Below are positions 48,350 through 60,640 of a stretch of DNA of 64,000 nt, one piece after another. Position numbers and translations under genes: made by a program. Numbering within the stretch: the stretch's first letter is position 1; every line of letters begins with the position of its first letter. The DNA comes from Berberis thunbergii (taxonomy: Eukaryota; Streptophyta; Magnoliopsida; Ranunculales; Berberidaceae): positions 1-64,000 of the forward strand of contig QNQO01007593.1 of the NCBI GenBank assembly GCA_003290165.1. Direction: 5' to 3'. The notes under the pieces were generated by a model. The model saw nothing but the letters and a program-made list of their open reading frames with translations, had not been told where the DNA came from and searched no databases.

Positions 48350-49255
48350 TTGAGTTAGATGTTCCAAAAAAAAAAAGATAGGTCTCATATTAAAGCCATT
48401 CCTGAGAAAGTCTAATATTGAGCATCAAGTAGTCAATTTCTCAGCTTGTACAATGCCATTACTGAGAAAGTCCAATTGCATTAACATGAAGACATTCTTG
48501 TTTGGGATCAATATACTGGCGTGTAACGTGGAGCCTGATTAACTAGTTTTGGCATCTTGGGATTCATGGGCCATGGGAAAGAAGTATTTGCATAATAGTA
48601 AACCAAACTTTTCTTTATAACTTAAATCATCTCAGGATGCATATGGAAAGATAAATGCTACGATCGAGGACCGCACTTTTCTAATTTTCTCGAATTGGTT
48701 ATCAGGATGCGCATCAAAGTGACATGTAATACTCTCAGAATATGTAGTATATGCAATCAGGTGTGTACTATTACAGCAGATTCCACATCAATCATTGTAT
48801 ACTAGAAAAGGGTGAAATGTTTTGTGTACCTCCATGCCTAACAAGCTAATACACTCATCACTCCTCATGTATATTGCTATCAGAAGCCATATGATTTAAC
48901 TCATTCGTTCTTGAGAGAAACATGGGAATCTTTTGTGTCGTATTCTATTTAGTTTTTTTCTATTTTGCTCATACATGGAACCTCCCTCTGTATTATAAAA
49001 CTTGTATAAATGCTAGCAGTTCATTTTTAAAAGAAGGGTAGAGGACAACATGCGAAAACCATTTCCAGTAATTAGTGGACAAAGTTGAGTTTTTAAAGCC
49101 AATTAATATTTACAGTATTTACTTAAATTGAACTAATGTTTCAAACTCATGTTTTACCCATGTAATTGTTGATTATGCACTTTAAAGGACGTTACAAAGA
49201 TATGTAAGCCAATGCTCCTAGAAAACTCGAACCTTCAAAGGAGTAGAAAGAAGAG
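48350..49255. repeat. Duplicated ENT 5' flank
   Basis: The segment is collinear with 59140-59680 and 60395-60620, the upstream region of the intact ENT gene, in the same orientation. It lacks the 715 bases corresponding to 59680-60395. It is probably the orphan 5' flank of the lost first ENT copy, whose 3' stump lies at 16191-16475. Confidence 0.75.
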
Positions 49256-49261
49256 TTAACG

Positions 49262-50455
49262 TTGTGGGAGGGTAGCGTGAATGTCAAAGATGTCTGCTAT
49301 AATCAAATTTTGTTAATTAGGGACAGTGATGATTTTGTCTAATACACTTCTTGAGTGATCGTCCTGATGATGAAGGAATGCAAGTACCCTTTCATGTGGT
49401 ACTATACTTGATCAAGGAATTGAAGTACCCTTTTCATGCAAATATCAGACTATTAAATGTGTTGAGAAGCAAAAATTGTTGCTGTAAAGTACTAGTAAAC
49501 AGATTTTTCCTATACGTGAGTAATAAACCAAATAATAGTAATTTAGAGTATCTTCTATTACTGTTAAATTTTATGGAAACTAATTTCCTTCTAGAGCTTG
49601 GCTTTGGATGAAACCTTGCTTCTTGATCCTAAAGCATTACTTTGGTAGGTATCTCCTTTTGGCACTCTGCCTTATCATACACTTTGTAATCAAAAGTTTT
49701 TTTTTCAGATTGTGAAACAGGGTACTTCACTTTAGAAGGAATACAACTATGTATTCCTCTAGTTCTTTACTTTGTTTCGGAAAAATTGAGTTTTCATATA
49801 TGCATTTATTCGTGTTTTAAACATGGTTAATAGAGAATGATAATGCTTAGCTATTCTGGGTGAAGGATCAGTATTGTCTACCTTTCTCAATGAGGTGATG
49901 ATGAACTCTTTCATGCACAAAGAAATCTGTGTTTGGTTTGTAGTTAATCCTTCAAAGGAACTCGTCTAAAACTGTTACGACTTTTCAGGATCAAGAGATG
50001 TTTCCAATGTACATAACGACTCTTGTAGGAGCCTTTCCTACTCCGTTTGAGGCTCTTCTTCTCCATGCTTTTGTCGGATCATCCAAGCAACAACTTAGTG
50101 ACAATGATCCTCGGTGGAAATTATGATTTACAAAATTTGGAAGAAAATACATATAAAAATCATCATATTCTCGCCTGTTCGATTGTACTGGAATCCGTGA
50201 TTAATATGCAGGCCAGTGTGCCTTAAACCAATGAGTTTATTGTGACTAATGTGCTTATTTTCTTTTATTTTCTTCTTTAATATTGTCTCTGAATTGTGTG
50301 TCTACACCTGCAATGATCATAATATTCTTCTTAACAACTGTTTGTTTATCTACCGTTTTCAATTTCTAGCTCTGTATCTGGAACATGTTATTTATTAAAC
50401 ACAGTAAACCCAGTCACCATTTGGCATATTTTAAGTGAAATTTGTATGTATTAAT
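49262..50455. repeat. Duplicated kinase 3' flank
   Basis: The match to the kinase begins at its stop codon region (gtagcgtgaatgtcaaagatg versus gtagtgtgaaggtcaaagat at 14937) and continues through its spacer. No kinase coding sequence precedes it. A segment at about 49445-49560 instead matches ENT intron 7 (56775-56875). The copia element interrupts the right side. Confidence 0.75.
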
Positions 50456-51063
50456 TGTTGGAGTTTGTATAACAAATAACTAACATTAAAGACAAAAGAT
50501 GTGTCATTTGATTTAAGAAATGTGTCTTTTGTCTTTTGTTTTTTGTCTTTTGTCTTTTAAGAAATGTGTCTTTTGCACTTGAAGACAAAAGATGTGTCTT
50601 TTAAGAAAGGATGTGTCCGATCAACACACCCTTTTGTTTTGTATATATTAAAGAGAAAATCAAGTTCTTCAAGCACATTAATTTCTAGAGTTATTCATTC
50701 TTCTTCACTTCTGAGAGAGATTGCTTTCGGTAAATTCGCCAGAGCCAACACCTTTGTGCTACGGTGTTAGTATTAGATAGTTGAATCATGGTAGTCAGAC
50801 ATCTAAAGAACTACAACACCAAGTAGGGGCGAATTCTGTCTATAGAACATGGCGTATCCGCTAGCATCTATCTACAAATCAAGACGTACCAACTCCACTA
50901 ATTCAAGATAGTGATTTCGCAAGTCTCTATTTGCAATACAAGTTAGTAGATTTATTTCTTTTATTTGATTTTGTTATAATCAATTTATAATACAAATAGT
51001 ATTTGTATTGTTACATTACTTATTTCAAACAAATTTATACATTGTTCTGATTGTTCTCCAACA
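50456..51063 (+). repeat. 5' LTR of the copia element
   Basis: Begins tgttggag and ends ctccaaca. It contains a TATA-like tatatatta near 50641, about where LTR promoters lie. Confidence 0.93.
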
Positions 51064-51079
51064 ATCTATAGACAGATTT

Positions 51080-54000
51080 ATGGAACAATCAGTTAATGGC
51101 GTCAAACCCCATGTTGAGAAACCAAACAAGTTTAAAGGTATGGATTTCAAACACTGGCAACAAAGGATCTTGTTCTATCTAACAACCTTGAACCTTGCTC
51201 ATATTGTCAAGGAAAATGTTGTTGTCACTGAAGGAGATGATATTTCCACAGATCAGTTTAATGCAATTGATGCATGGAAACATAGTGAGTTTTTATGCAG
51301 GAACTATATCTTAAACAGTCTCGATGATACGTTGTTTGATGTGTATAGATCATACAAAAACAGCAAAAGAACTTTGAGATTATCTGGAGAATAAATATAA
51401 AATTGAAGATGTTGGTTCAAAGAAGTTTATAATTGGAAAATTTTTAAAGCACCAAATGATAGACTCGAAAACTATTGTGAACCAAGTGGAATAACTTCAT
51501 ATTATGATTCTAGAACTTGCTTCAGGGGGAATGGAATTGCCACACCAATTTGCAGTCAGGGCTGTCATTGAGAAATTGCCTCCATCTTGGAATGATTTCA
51601 AGATTCATCTCAAACATAAGAAGACTGATATGACAATTGAGGATTTGGTTCTCAAATTAAGGGTTCAAGAAGACCACCGCAAGAGTGAGGAAATGAACAC
51701 TTCTGAGTTCGACGCCAAAGCCAATGTTGTTGAGAATGGAAACAAGTCCAAGCCTAAGTACAAAATTTAGAAAAAGAAAAACAAGTATGATGAACAACAC
51801 CCACACTCACATGCATTTGCTCTAAGGGAAGAATTTCAAACAAATTAAAGGTGCATGTTGGGTATGTGGAAAGCATGGACACAAGACTGTCGTCACAAGA
51901 AGGAGAATCCTACTACAAACAATAAAACCCAAGCCAATATTGCTGAAGACTTTGTTGGTGTTGTTTCTGAAGTCAATATGATGATAGAAATAAGGATTGG
52001 TGGATTGACACTGATGCAACAAGGCACATATGTGGAAACCGAAATATGTTTGTCACCTACACTCCTATCAATGGTGAAGAAAAGTTGTTAATGCATCTAC
52101 TGCAAGTGTTGCTGGCAAAGGGAAAGTGGTCCTGAAATTTACGTCTGGCAAGGACCTTACCCTGATGGATGTATTACATGTTCCTCAAATTACTAAAAAT
52201 CTTGTATCTGGTCTTGTTCTAAGCCAAAAAGGCTTTAAACTTGTATTTGAATCTGACAAGTTCGTTCTCACTAAAGAGGGGACATTTGTTGGGAAATGCT
52301 ACTTGATTGAAGGGTTTTTTAAACTCAATGTATTATTTTTGGATGATAGTAATAATTCTACTTATTTGTTTGAGTCTTCTACATTATGATATGATAGATT
52401 AGGAAATGTTAATTTTAGATCTTTACGTAGAATGGTTAATCTTGGCTTACTTCCTAAATGTACAATTGACAATTTACATAAATGTGAAACTTGTGTAGAA
52501 TCGAAATTTGCCAGTAAATCTTATAAGTTTGAAATGGAAAAATCAAATGAATTGTTGGGATTAATACATACAGATTTGGGTAATTTCAAATCAAACCCAA
52601 CTCGTGGAGGAAAGAATTATTACATTACTTTCATAGATGATTACAGTAAGGATTGTTATGTTTATCTACTACATACCAAAGATGAGGCTTTGAATATGTT
52701 CAAGACATATAAGGTTGAAGTCGAAAATCAATTAAACAAGAAAATCAAAATTCTAAGATCAGATAGAAGAGGGAGAATATGACTCCAATGCCTTTATAGA
52801 ATTTTGTGATTCACATGGAATTATTCATCAAACAACTGCACCAAACACTCCCCAACAAAATGGGGTTGTAGAGCGTAAAAACAGAACTTTGAAAAACATG
52901 ATTATTTTCATGTTAAATAGTTCTGGATTGTCATTAAAAATGTGGGGTGAAGCCTTGCTTACTGCAAACACCATTTTGAATAGAATCCCACCAAAGAAAA
53001 TTGATCAAACTTCATATGAAAAATGGAACAAAAGACAACCAATCTATAAAATACTGAAAGTGTGGGGTTGTCTAGCAAAGGTTCAAGTACCACTTCCAAA
53101 AATGGCTAAACTTGGACCTAAAACGGTTGACTGTGTGTTTATTGGATATGCCAATAATAGTGCAGCATACCAGTTTCTAGTCATTAAATCGAGAATTTCA
53201 AATATTCATACGAATACTATCATTGAGTCCAATGATGTTGCATTTTTTGAGAATATATTTCCTTACAATGATAGGCTTACTGGGGGAAAAAAAAAAACCA
53301 CACACACACGTGATTTTAATCATGCCAATGACGCTTCATCATCCGAAGACTTGGAACCGAATGAGTTTACACCGGTTGTCCAAGAACAACAAGTAGAGCC
53401 AAGAAGAGGGGGAAAAAGGCAAGATTGCTAAAGATTTTGGACCCGACTTTTTAATGTTTCTCACTGAAGGTGAACCACAAACCTACAAATCAGCTATCAC
53501 CTTTCCTGAATCTATTTATTGGAAAGAAACAATAAATAGTGAAATTGATTTTATCTTACACAACCATACATGGGAATTAGTAGATTTACCTCCAGGTTGT
53601 AAGCTAATAAATTACAAATGGATTTTTAAAATAAAGTTAAAGCCTGATGGTACAACAGAAAAATATAAGGCTCGTCTAGTAGCCAAAGGATATCGTAAAA
53701 AACAAAAGGCTAGATTTCTTTGACACTTACTCGCCCGTGACTAGAATTACATCCATTAGGATGCTAATTGCAATTGCTTCTGCTTACAATTTAGAGATAC
53801 AGCAAATGGATGTAAAAACAACATTTTTAAATGGTGAATTAGATGAAGAAATCTATATGGCACAACCCGAAGGTTTTGTGGCAAAAGGTCAAGAGAAAAA
53901 GATTTGTAAGCTTGTAAAGTCTCTTTATGGACTTAAACAAGCACCTAAACAATGGTATGAAAAGTTTGATCATACAATGATATCACATGGATTTCAGATC

Positions 54001-54988
54001 AATGAATGTGATAAATGTGTTTACATCAAACAATTTGACAATGGTTCTATTGTCATTGTATTTTTGTATGTTGATGACATGCTCATCATGGGACCAAACT
54101 CAACTAAGAAATTATTGAACTCGAGTTTTGATATGAAAGATATGGGTAAAGGTGATGTAATTTTGGGAATAAGAATTCTAAGAAATAATGATGGCTACAT
54201 ACTTACCCAATCACATTATGTGGAAACAATTTTGCAAAAATTTGGTTATTTTGATAGCAATCCGGCTAAAACACCTTATGATCCAAGTTGTCATCTCATT
54301 ACAATCTATTTAGTTGGCTACATACTCACGTATCATTGGGACACTACAATATATTACAAATTGTACTAGACTGGATATTGCTTACTCACTAAATAGATTG
54401 GCTAGATATACTATCAAATTATCTAAGGACCATTGGGTAGCTTTGGTCAGAGTATTGTGATACTTGAAGTTCACAATCAACTATGGATTACATTATACAA
54501 AATATCCTCCAGTTTTGGAAGAATATACGGATGCTAATTGGATATCCGGTAAAACTGCAAAATCTGCAAGTAGATATGTATTTACACTTGGTGGGACAAC
54601 AGTGTCGTGGAAATCACAAAAACAAACATGTATAGCACGTTCCACACTGCAATATGAATTTATAGTCTTAGATCAGACTGCTGAAGAAGCAGATTGGCTA
54701 AGAAATTTTTTAGAAGATATTTTGCTGTGGCCACAACCTGTGACTGCTATATGTATTCACTGTGACTGCATGACAGCCATTGCGCGAGCGAAAAATAACA
54801 TTTACACTGGCAAGTCTAAGCACATAAGACGATGACATAACACAATAAAACAATTGCTCAAAATTGGGATCATTTCAATTGACTATGTGAAGGTAAAGGA
54901 GAATATTGCGAATCAACTTACAAAGGGTATACCAAAAGAGCAAGTGTTAAAATTATCGAGGGGAATGGGCTTAAAGCCAATCCAATGA
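51080..54988 (+). pseudogene. Copia gag-pol polyprotein, frameshifted
   Basis: Gag starts MEQSVNGVKPHVEKPNKFKG at 51080. A CCHC knuckle (ACWVCGKHGHKT then DCR after a frame change) lies near 51855-51895. Protease is poorly preserved near 51990-52100. Pre-integrase and integrase run from about 52400 to 53000 (LIHTDLGNF; TPQQNGVVERKNR). RT starts near 53540 (WKETINSEIDFILHNHTWEL), carries QQMDVKTTFLNGELDEEIYM and has the FLYVDDMLIMG catalytic box near 54065. RNase H lies at about 54510-54835 ([20 protein letters not shown]) and the end reads ENIANQLTKGIP near 54900. Breaks occur near 51390, 51770, 52090, 52390, 52780, 53430, 53720 and 54368. The sequence resembles Tork-clade elements. Confidence 0.88.
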
Positions 54989-55559
54989 GGATTATACCTG
55001 GCGGAAACCTAACTTAGCGCGCCAAATGAAATTTCAAGGCCTAGGTTCAAAAAGGCAAACTACTTAGGTGAAACTAAAAGAATAGAGTGTACACACTTAC
55101 TCATTCCTGTGATAAGAAATGTATACGACCTGTGATGGTCAGGGTGAATATTTATTTATTCTTAATGACACTAATCTCTTGAGAGATAAGATGAATACAA
55201 CGGGGTATTAATAATCTAAGTGTCACATATATGGGAGTAAATGTGGGGTCGCATTTATGAGAATGATATGGCTGAGTTCTCTAAAGCTCTCTTGAATTCG
55301 GGATTTGTTCAAGACCAAAATAAACACAGCCGTATGAATTGAAAAATGTGAAGATATAATATGTGTGATGCTCATTGTCTTGGTTTACTAAACATGGTGA
55401 CAGTTCAATGTCTCCTATACACACTGTGTCACCAGTAAATCCGATAAGTATTCACTAAGGAAACTTCAAATCAAAAAGACACATCTCCCGATGCATATTA
55501 TGCCTAAAGCTTCTCTCCAAAAGACAACTTTATATATTTACTATACAAATGTGGGGTAT

Positions 55560-56153
55560 TGTTGGAGTTTGTATAGCAAATAACCAACATTAAAGACAAA
55601 AGATGTGTCTTTTGATTTAAGAAATGTGTCTTTTATCTTTTGTCTTTTAAGAAAGGTGTCTTTTGCACTTGAAGACAAAAGATGTGTCTTTAAAGAAAGG
55701 ATGTGTCCGATCAACACGCCATTTTGTTCTCTATATATTAAAGAGAAAATCAAATTCTTCAAGCACATTAATTTCTAGAGTTATTCATTCTTCTTCATTT
55801 TGGAGAGAGATTGCATTGTGTAAATTCGTCAGAGCCAACACCTTTGTGCTACGATGTTAGGATAAGATAGTTGAATCCTGGTAGTCAGACGTCTAAAGAA
55901 CTACAACACCAAGTAGGGGCGAATTCTGTCTATAAAACATAGCGTATCCGCTAGTCTCTATCTACAAATCAATACGTACCAACTCCGCTAATTCAAGATA
56001 GTGATTTCGTAAGTCTCTATCTGCAATACAAGTTAGTAAATTTATTTCTTTTATTTGATTTTGTTGTAATCAATTTATAATACAAATAGTATTTGTATTG
56101 TTACATTACTTATTTCAAACAAATTTATACATAGTTCTGATTGTTCTCCAACA
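55560..56153 (+). repeat. 3' LTR of the copia element
   Basis: Homologous to 50456-51063 and preceded by a short purine tract (atgtggggta). The target duplication ttaat follows. Confidence 0.93.
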
Positions 56154-56296
56154 TTAATCGTTGCAACGAAACAGAACCAACAATCTGTATTTAATTTTAT
56201 ATCCAATAACATTCGGGTTCTTAGAAACTCTAGTCTGTCTGGAATAATGAAATCGATTAATTATAAACCTTCCAAATAGTTGATTAATACAAAAGT

Positions 56297-59022
56297 TCAC
56301 CAGCCTTTGCCGATGAGCCACAGCCAATCAAGTGTTACACCTGAGAACAAACCAACAAGAAGGCACAACACAAGCAAATTTCCCAAGGCATTTTGCTCTG
56401 GACCCTGTAAACCAGAGACACCAATTAATCCATCTAAACAAATTTCCAAACATCTATACTGAGAGCTAAAACAACCGAGTAGTATCAAAGCAACTAACCT
56501 TATAACCTCTAGGTGCTGCAGTGAAAATGCAAATGGTAAGATGGCCATTGCTCAATCCTAAGAAGGACGTCAACATGATCATCCAACCTTGATCCCCATA
56601 TTTCGCTGTGAAGTAGAATGCTGGGATGAATAGAAAACGGCAAATGGTAGCTATCATGATGCCTCTCCTGGACTCTAACTTGAGTGCTTCTATGAGAGGA
56701 ATGTATCTCCCAATTAGATCCAACACATTATATGTCGCAACCAGAACAAGTGCATACCTGAGGAACCATAAGAAAATCAGGCTATTAAATGTGTTGGCAA
56801 GCGAAAATTGTTGTTCTAATGTACTAGTGAACGAATTTTTCCTATAAGTGAATAGTTAGTAATAGAGCAAATGACAATATTCCCAACTCACCATGAACCT
56901 AAGCTGTGTGATCCAGTATCTTCGAACAAGAACCCTGGAAATATTGACAATGTGAGCACATATATCAGAAACACGTCGACGGCGTAATCTACATTTTCTA
57001 GAAGCAGTTCTTTGTTACTCAAGCGCTTCATTTGTTCTGGACCTTCATCAGCCTGCAGAAAAATCAAAATCACTCATAAGAAAATTTTCATCTAGGATTT
57101 CTCAAAAGTTTCGAAGACTAGGTAATGGATATCCTACTTTGCTTGGTTGTGCTTGGATTCCTCCAGCAGCAAGATCAGCTGACACCGTCATTGATCCTTC
57201 TGAGGCTGCCTTTGAGCGATAGTACTTAACAATTGGCAGTTTAGCAAAGACATAAGCATAAAGAAGTATACATAGCAGCTCAAAAAAGGTGGCAAGTGCG
57301 AGGAACATCACTGGAAGAAACAATTAGACAAGATAGTTGTTTTGTCAACTTCTGAAAATTAAAGGCAGAAAGACTAAAGACAATGCTCGTGATCCTCATT
57401 TCCAGAGAGAACATTACATACTAGCCCCCTTGCGAAGACCGTTCTTAGAATTCTCGAAGGCTGCTTTGGTAATAAACCTCAAAGAAGATGTGAATGCTCC
57501 TGACGCAGCCATACCAGCTAGGAAAGACTGAAAGTATGCAAGAGCAATAGTTACAAATCACAAAGTTAATTGGATTTGATATTGAAGATAATCAATTGCT
57601 TCCTAGTGAAAATGAAAATTTCTTACTTGGATGAACTCGGGGCACATTAAGGAGAGATCCCCGACCATCCCACCTTGGACATGAGCATCTGCCACTCCAA
57701 AAGCTGCAGCAGCTATGCAGACACCTATGAATGGTCCAATTCCTCCTTTCCTAGAGGTAGCCAAGTCCAACTAGCAGGATTCGATTTAAGTACAATAAAG
57801 TAAAAAGTAGGGTTGAAAACCAAACCGATAGTTCAGTTTTTCACCTAAACCGTGAACCGAACCAACTTTGGTCGGTTTCAAAATTTTCAAACTGAAACCG
57901 AACCGATTCTAATTTATGCAAACCGTAGCCGAACTGACTAAAACCGAACCGACCAACCATTTAAAACATATTATATTATTTTTTATATAACATAAATATT
58001 ATTTATTATATATATTTAGTCAGTTCGGTTTTGTCGGTTAAAATCACATAAAACGAAAACCGAACCAACCACTTCGGTTTTGAATTTTTTAAAACCGAAC
58101 CGAATTGAACTTAAACCAAACCGATCGGTTCAATCGGTTTAGTCAATTTTTTGTTCAACCCTAGTAAAAAGAGTATGTCGGTAGTTCAGGTAGCGAGCAT
58201 ATAACTTTGGATAGAGAACACTTACAACTAGAACCATAAGGGAACTAATGAAGAACATGATAAAGCCAGTTAAGTTCCTTCTTCGAGTATCTAACTTTGC
58301 TTCATTATATGTTTGTATAGCAAGTGTTCCAAGTGCAAAAGGCTGATAGACGAGTGTAAGCACCCTTGTAGGATGATATTTCTGTATGAGACAAGGAAGT
58401 AACATGATTAGGTGTCCCGGCCCATGTAAATTTATTGGCTGTCATATATATGGATCAGAAAACACATTAACTGTATGAGAAACAGAGTTGGAGTCAGATT
58501 GTCGAAAGTTAATTTAATTAGAGATATAAGATATTCATGATTGCAGTACAAGGATGTAACCAATGTTGTATATATCCTTCACTGCAACATCATGTTTCCT
58601 TGTCTAGGCTCAAAATCAGTCTCAACTCTCAAGTAATTGTATTCTTAGGTTCTCTACGACTGTTGTCTATTAAAATGATGGTGGACACCCCCAAGCCACC
58701 ATGAAGAGGAAACACGATATTCCAGAGCTTGGAAGCCATGAGTTACATAAGAAAGGTAAATGAGCATGTACCGGGAACAAGGTGACATAATAATCTTGTG
58801 CAGTCAGCATACTGTTCCATGCGAAAAGGCATCCAGTTCCTAGAAGCCAACATACCAACATTGCAGCTTTCTTTCCCTAGTAATTCAAGAACAAACCAAA
58901 TTAAAACCCCAGAATATCATATCTAACATCAAAATATGTTTTGAAATCATCAAAGCAGTAGTAATGTTCAAATTGCACACCACAAGCTTGATTGCACCAC
59001 CATTTTCATCAGGGATATCCAT
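56297..59022 (-). CDS. Equilibrative nucleoside transporter (ENT/SLC29 family)
   Basis: Nine GT-AG exons join without a stop: about 59022-58984 (donor uncertain by three bases), 58876-58772, 58381-58226, 57770-57627, 57527-57422, 57310-57138, 57052-56892, 56757-56499 and 56404-56297. The protein is about 416 residues, the normal ENT length, with about 11 hydrophobic segments. Family landmarks include GCLFAWNSMLTAQDYY near the start, VYQPFALGTLAI, DAHVQGGMVGDLS, KLPIVKYYRSKAASEGS in the central loop, SIFPGFLFEDTG, DLIGRYIP, SNGHLTICIFTAAP and GPEQNALGNLLV. ENTs move nucleosides across the plasma or vacuolar membrane. The sequence is closest to the plant ENT3/4/6/7-type group. A hAT MITE sits in intron 3. 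The start ATG is inferred from a short open exon. Confidence 0.92.
57807..58163. mobile_element. hAT-type MITE in ENT intron 3
   Basis: The element is 357 bases with ends tagggttgaa and ttcaacccta. It is flanked by an exact 8-base duplication gtaaaaag (57799-57806 and 58164-58171). The interior has inverted aaccgaaccga / tcggttcggtt motifs in both halves. An 8-base target duplication and TAGGG-type ends fit hAT. It lies between exons 3 and 4 and leaves both splice sites intact. Confidence 0.9.
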
Positions 59023-60640
59023 GGATGCTTTCCTTCAATCAACCCTTACTTTAAAAGATGAATTCAACGTCATAATGTGTGGTACCAAAAATAGTATAAG
59101 ATGAGTACTTGAGTTAGAAGATCCAAAAGATCAGTCTAGAACAGGATAAGTCTCATATAGAAGCCAAAAATGAGCATCAAGAAGTCAAATTTTGAGCTTG
59201 TAAAATGGAAGTACTGAGAAAGTCCAATTGCATAAGCTGAAGACTTTCTTGTTTGGTATCAATATACTGATAATAACTTGAAAATTTGCTGTTTGCGGTA
59301 TCTTGGGATTCACAGGACAGGGCGAAAGGGGTATTTGTAAAACTTAAATCATTTCACGAGGCATATGGAAAGAGAAATACTACGAGAGTTGTGCTATGCT
59401 AGTCTTCTTGGAATCAGTACAACTGATGGGGTATCAGAATACACATGCCCCATTCGAAGTAAGCTGTAATACTCGCGGGATATGTAGTGTGTGCACAAGT
59501 GTGCCATTAGATTCTGCATTAATCATATCATACAAAAATATGTTATGTTGTAGTACCTCGCCTAACAAGCTACTCATAGTATTTCTTATGCACGCAGCTG
59601 TGAGAAGCCATATGATGTAACTCATTTGTTCTTGAGAGAAACAAGAAAATCTTTTGTGTTGTATTCTATTACGAATTTTTGTTTTGAGTATCATCGCGTT
59701 TGATTCCCAACAACTCTCATTAATAAGATCAAACTCCAAAATTTATGTTAATAGAACTAGAAAATCCAGCATTTTATGAACAATTAAATAACTGCCTAAC
59801 TGGCCTTCTCAGATACAAGAGATCAAACTACATGTATTGCTAATAACTCGATCCAAATAACAGGAAAACACACACCCCTCAACAACCAGAGCTTGATTCC
59901 CAACAACTCTCATTAATAAGATCGAACTCCAAAATTTATGTTAACAGAAATAGAAAATCCAGCATTTTATGAACAATTAATTAACTGCGTAACTGGCCTT
60001 CTCAGATACAAGAGATCAAACTACATGTATTGCTACTAACTTGATTCAAATAACAGGGAAACACACACCCCTCAACAATCAGAGCATGATTCAAACAAAA
60101 TCTTACAATATGAAATATGAATTACATTAGCAGGAAATGAACTTACACATCGATTGAACCAATAAGAGACAGAGTAGTGTAAGCTTACCTTCAATTCTCA
60201 TGTCATGGGCTATGCCTATCCACTGTGTGCACTTGTGTTTGACTCACCATGATAGCTGGAAATATTTGAAAACTCAAAAAGAGGAAGCATAAACAATATA
60301 ATAGTTGTAACTTGCCATTCTCCTCGAGTAAAGACATAACATCTGTTATAACAACAGGAATGGACTACGTCCCCATGTTCCTGTCTTCACTCTTCTGTTT
60401 GACTCATACATGGGACATCCCTCTGTATTATAAAACTTGTATAAACGCTGGAAGTTTATTTAAGAAAGGGTATAGGACTACCTGGGAAGACCATTTCCAG
60501 CAATTAGTGCACAAATTCAAGCCAATTATTATTTTTATTTTCTACTTAAATCCGATTAATGTTTCAAACTCATGTTTTATTCCAATGCTCCTAGAAAAAC
60601 TCGAACAGGAGTAGAAAGTCTGCATGCTGATCAAGAACCA
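59023..60640 (-). promoter_or_regulatory. ENT upstream region with 193-bp tandem duplication
   Basis: This is the 5' flank of the ENT gene. Parts are duplicated at 48350-49255. A 193-base unit occurs twice in tandem (59701-59893 and 59894 to about 60084), differing by a few bases. I see no other gene; the 100-codon ORF at 60312-60614 lies in the duplicated flank and is not conserved. Specific promoter elements cannot be assigned. Confidence 0.6.

Larger units (their letters stand above)
50456..56153 (+). mobile_element. Ty1/copia LTR retrotransposon, full length but decayed
   Basis: LTRs lie at 50456-51063 (608 bases) and 55560-56153 (594 bases), tgttggag...ctccaaca. The target duplication ttaat is exact (50451-50455 and 56154-56158). 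The paralogous site at 16046-16050 holds ttaat once without the element. The order integrase, then RT, then RNase H defines copia. LTRs differ by substitutions plus a length change in a tcttttgtcttttgt repeat near 50525-50560. The usual TGGTATCAGAGC primer site is not seen after the 5' LTR. Confidence 0.93.

Noticed and set aside
51064..51080. Initiator tRNA-Met primer site for the copia element
   Set aside because: The bases after the 5' LTR (atctatagacag) do not match TGGTATCAGAGC. The primer is unknown or the site has decayed.
60312..60614. 100-codon ORF upstream of ENT
   Set aside because: Its frame is broken in the duplicated flank at 48950-49200.
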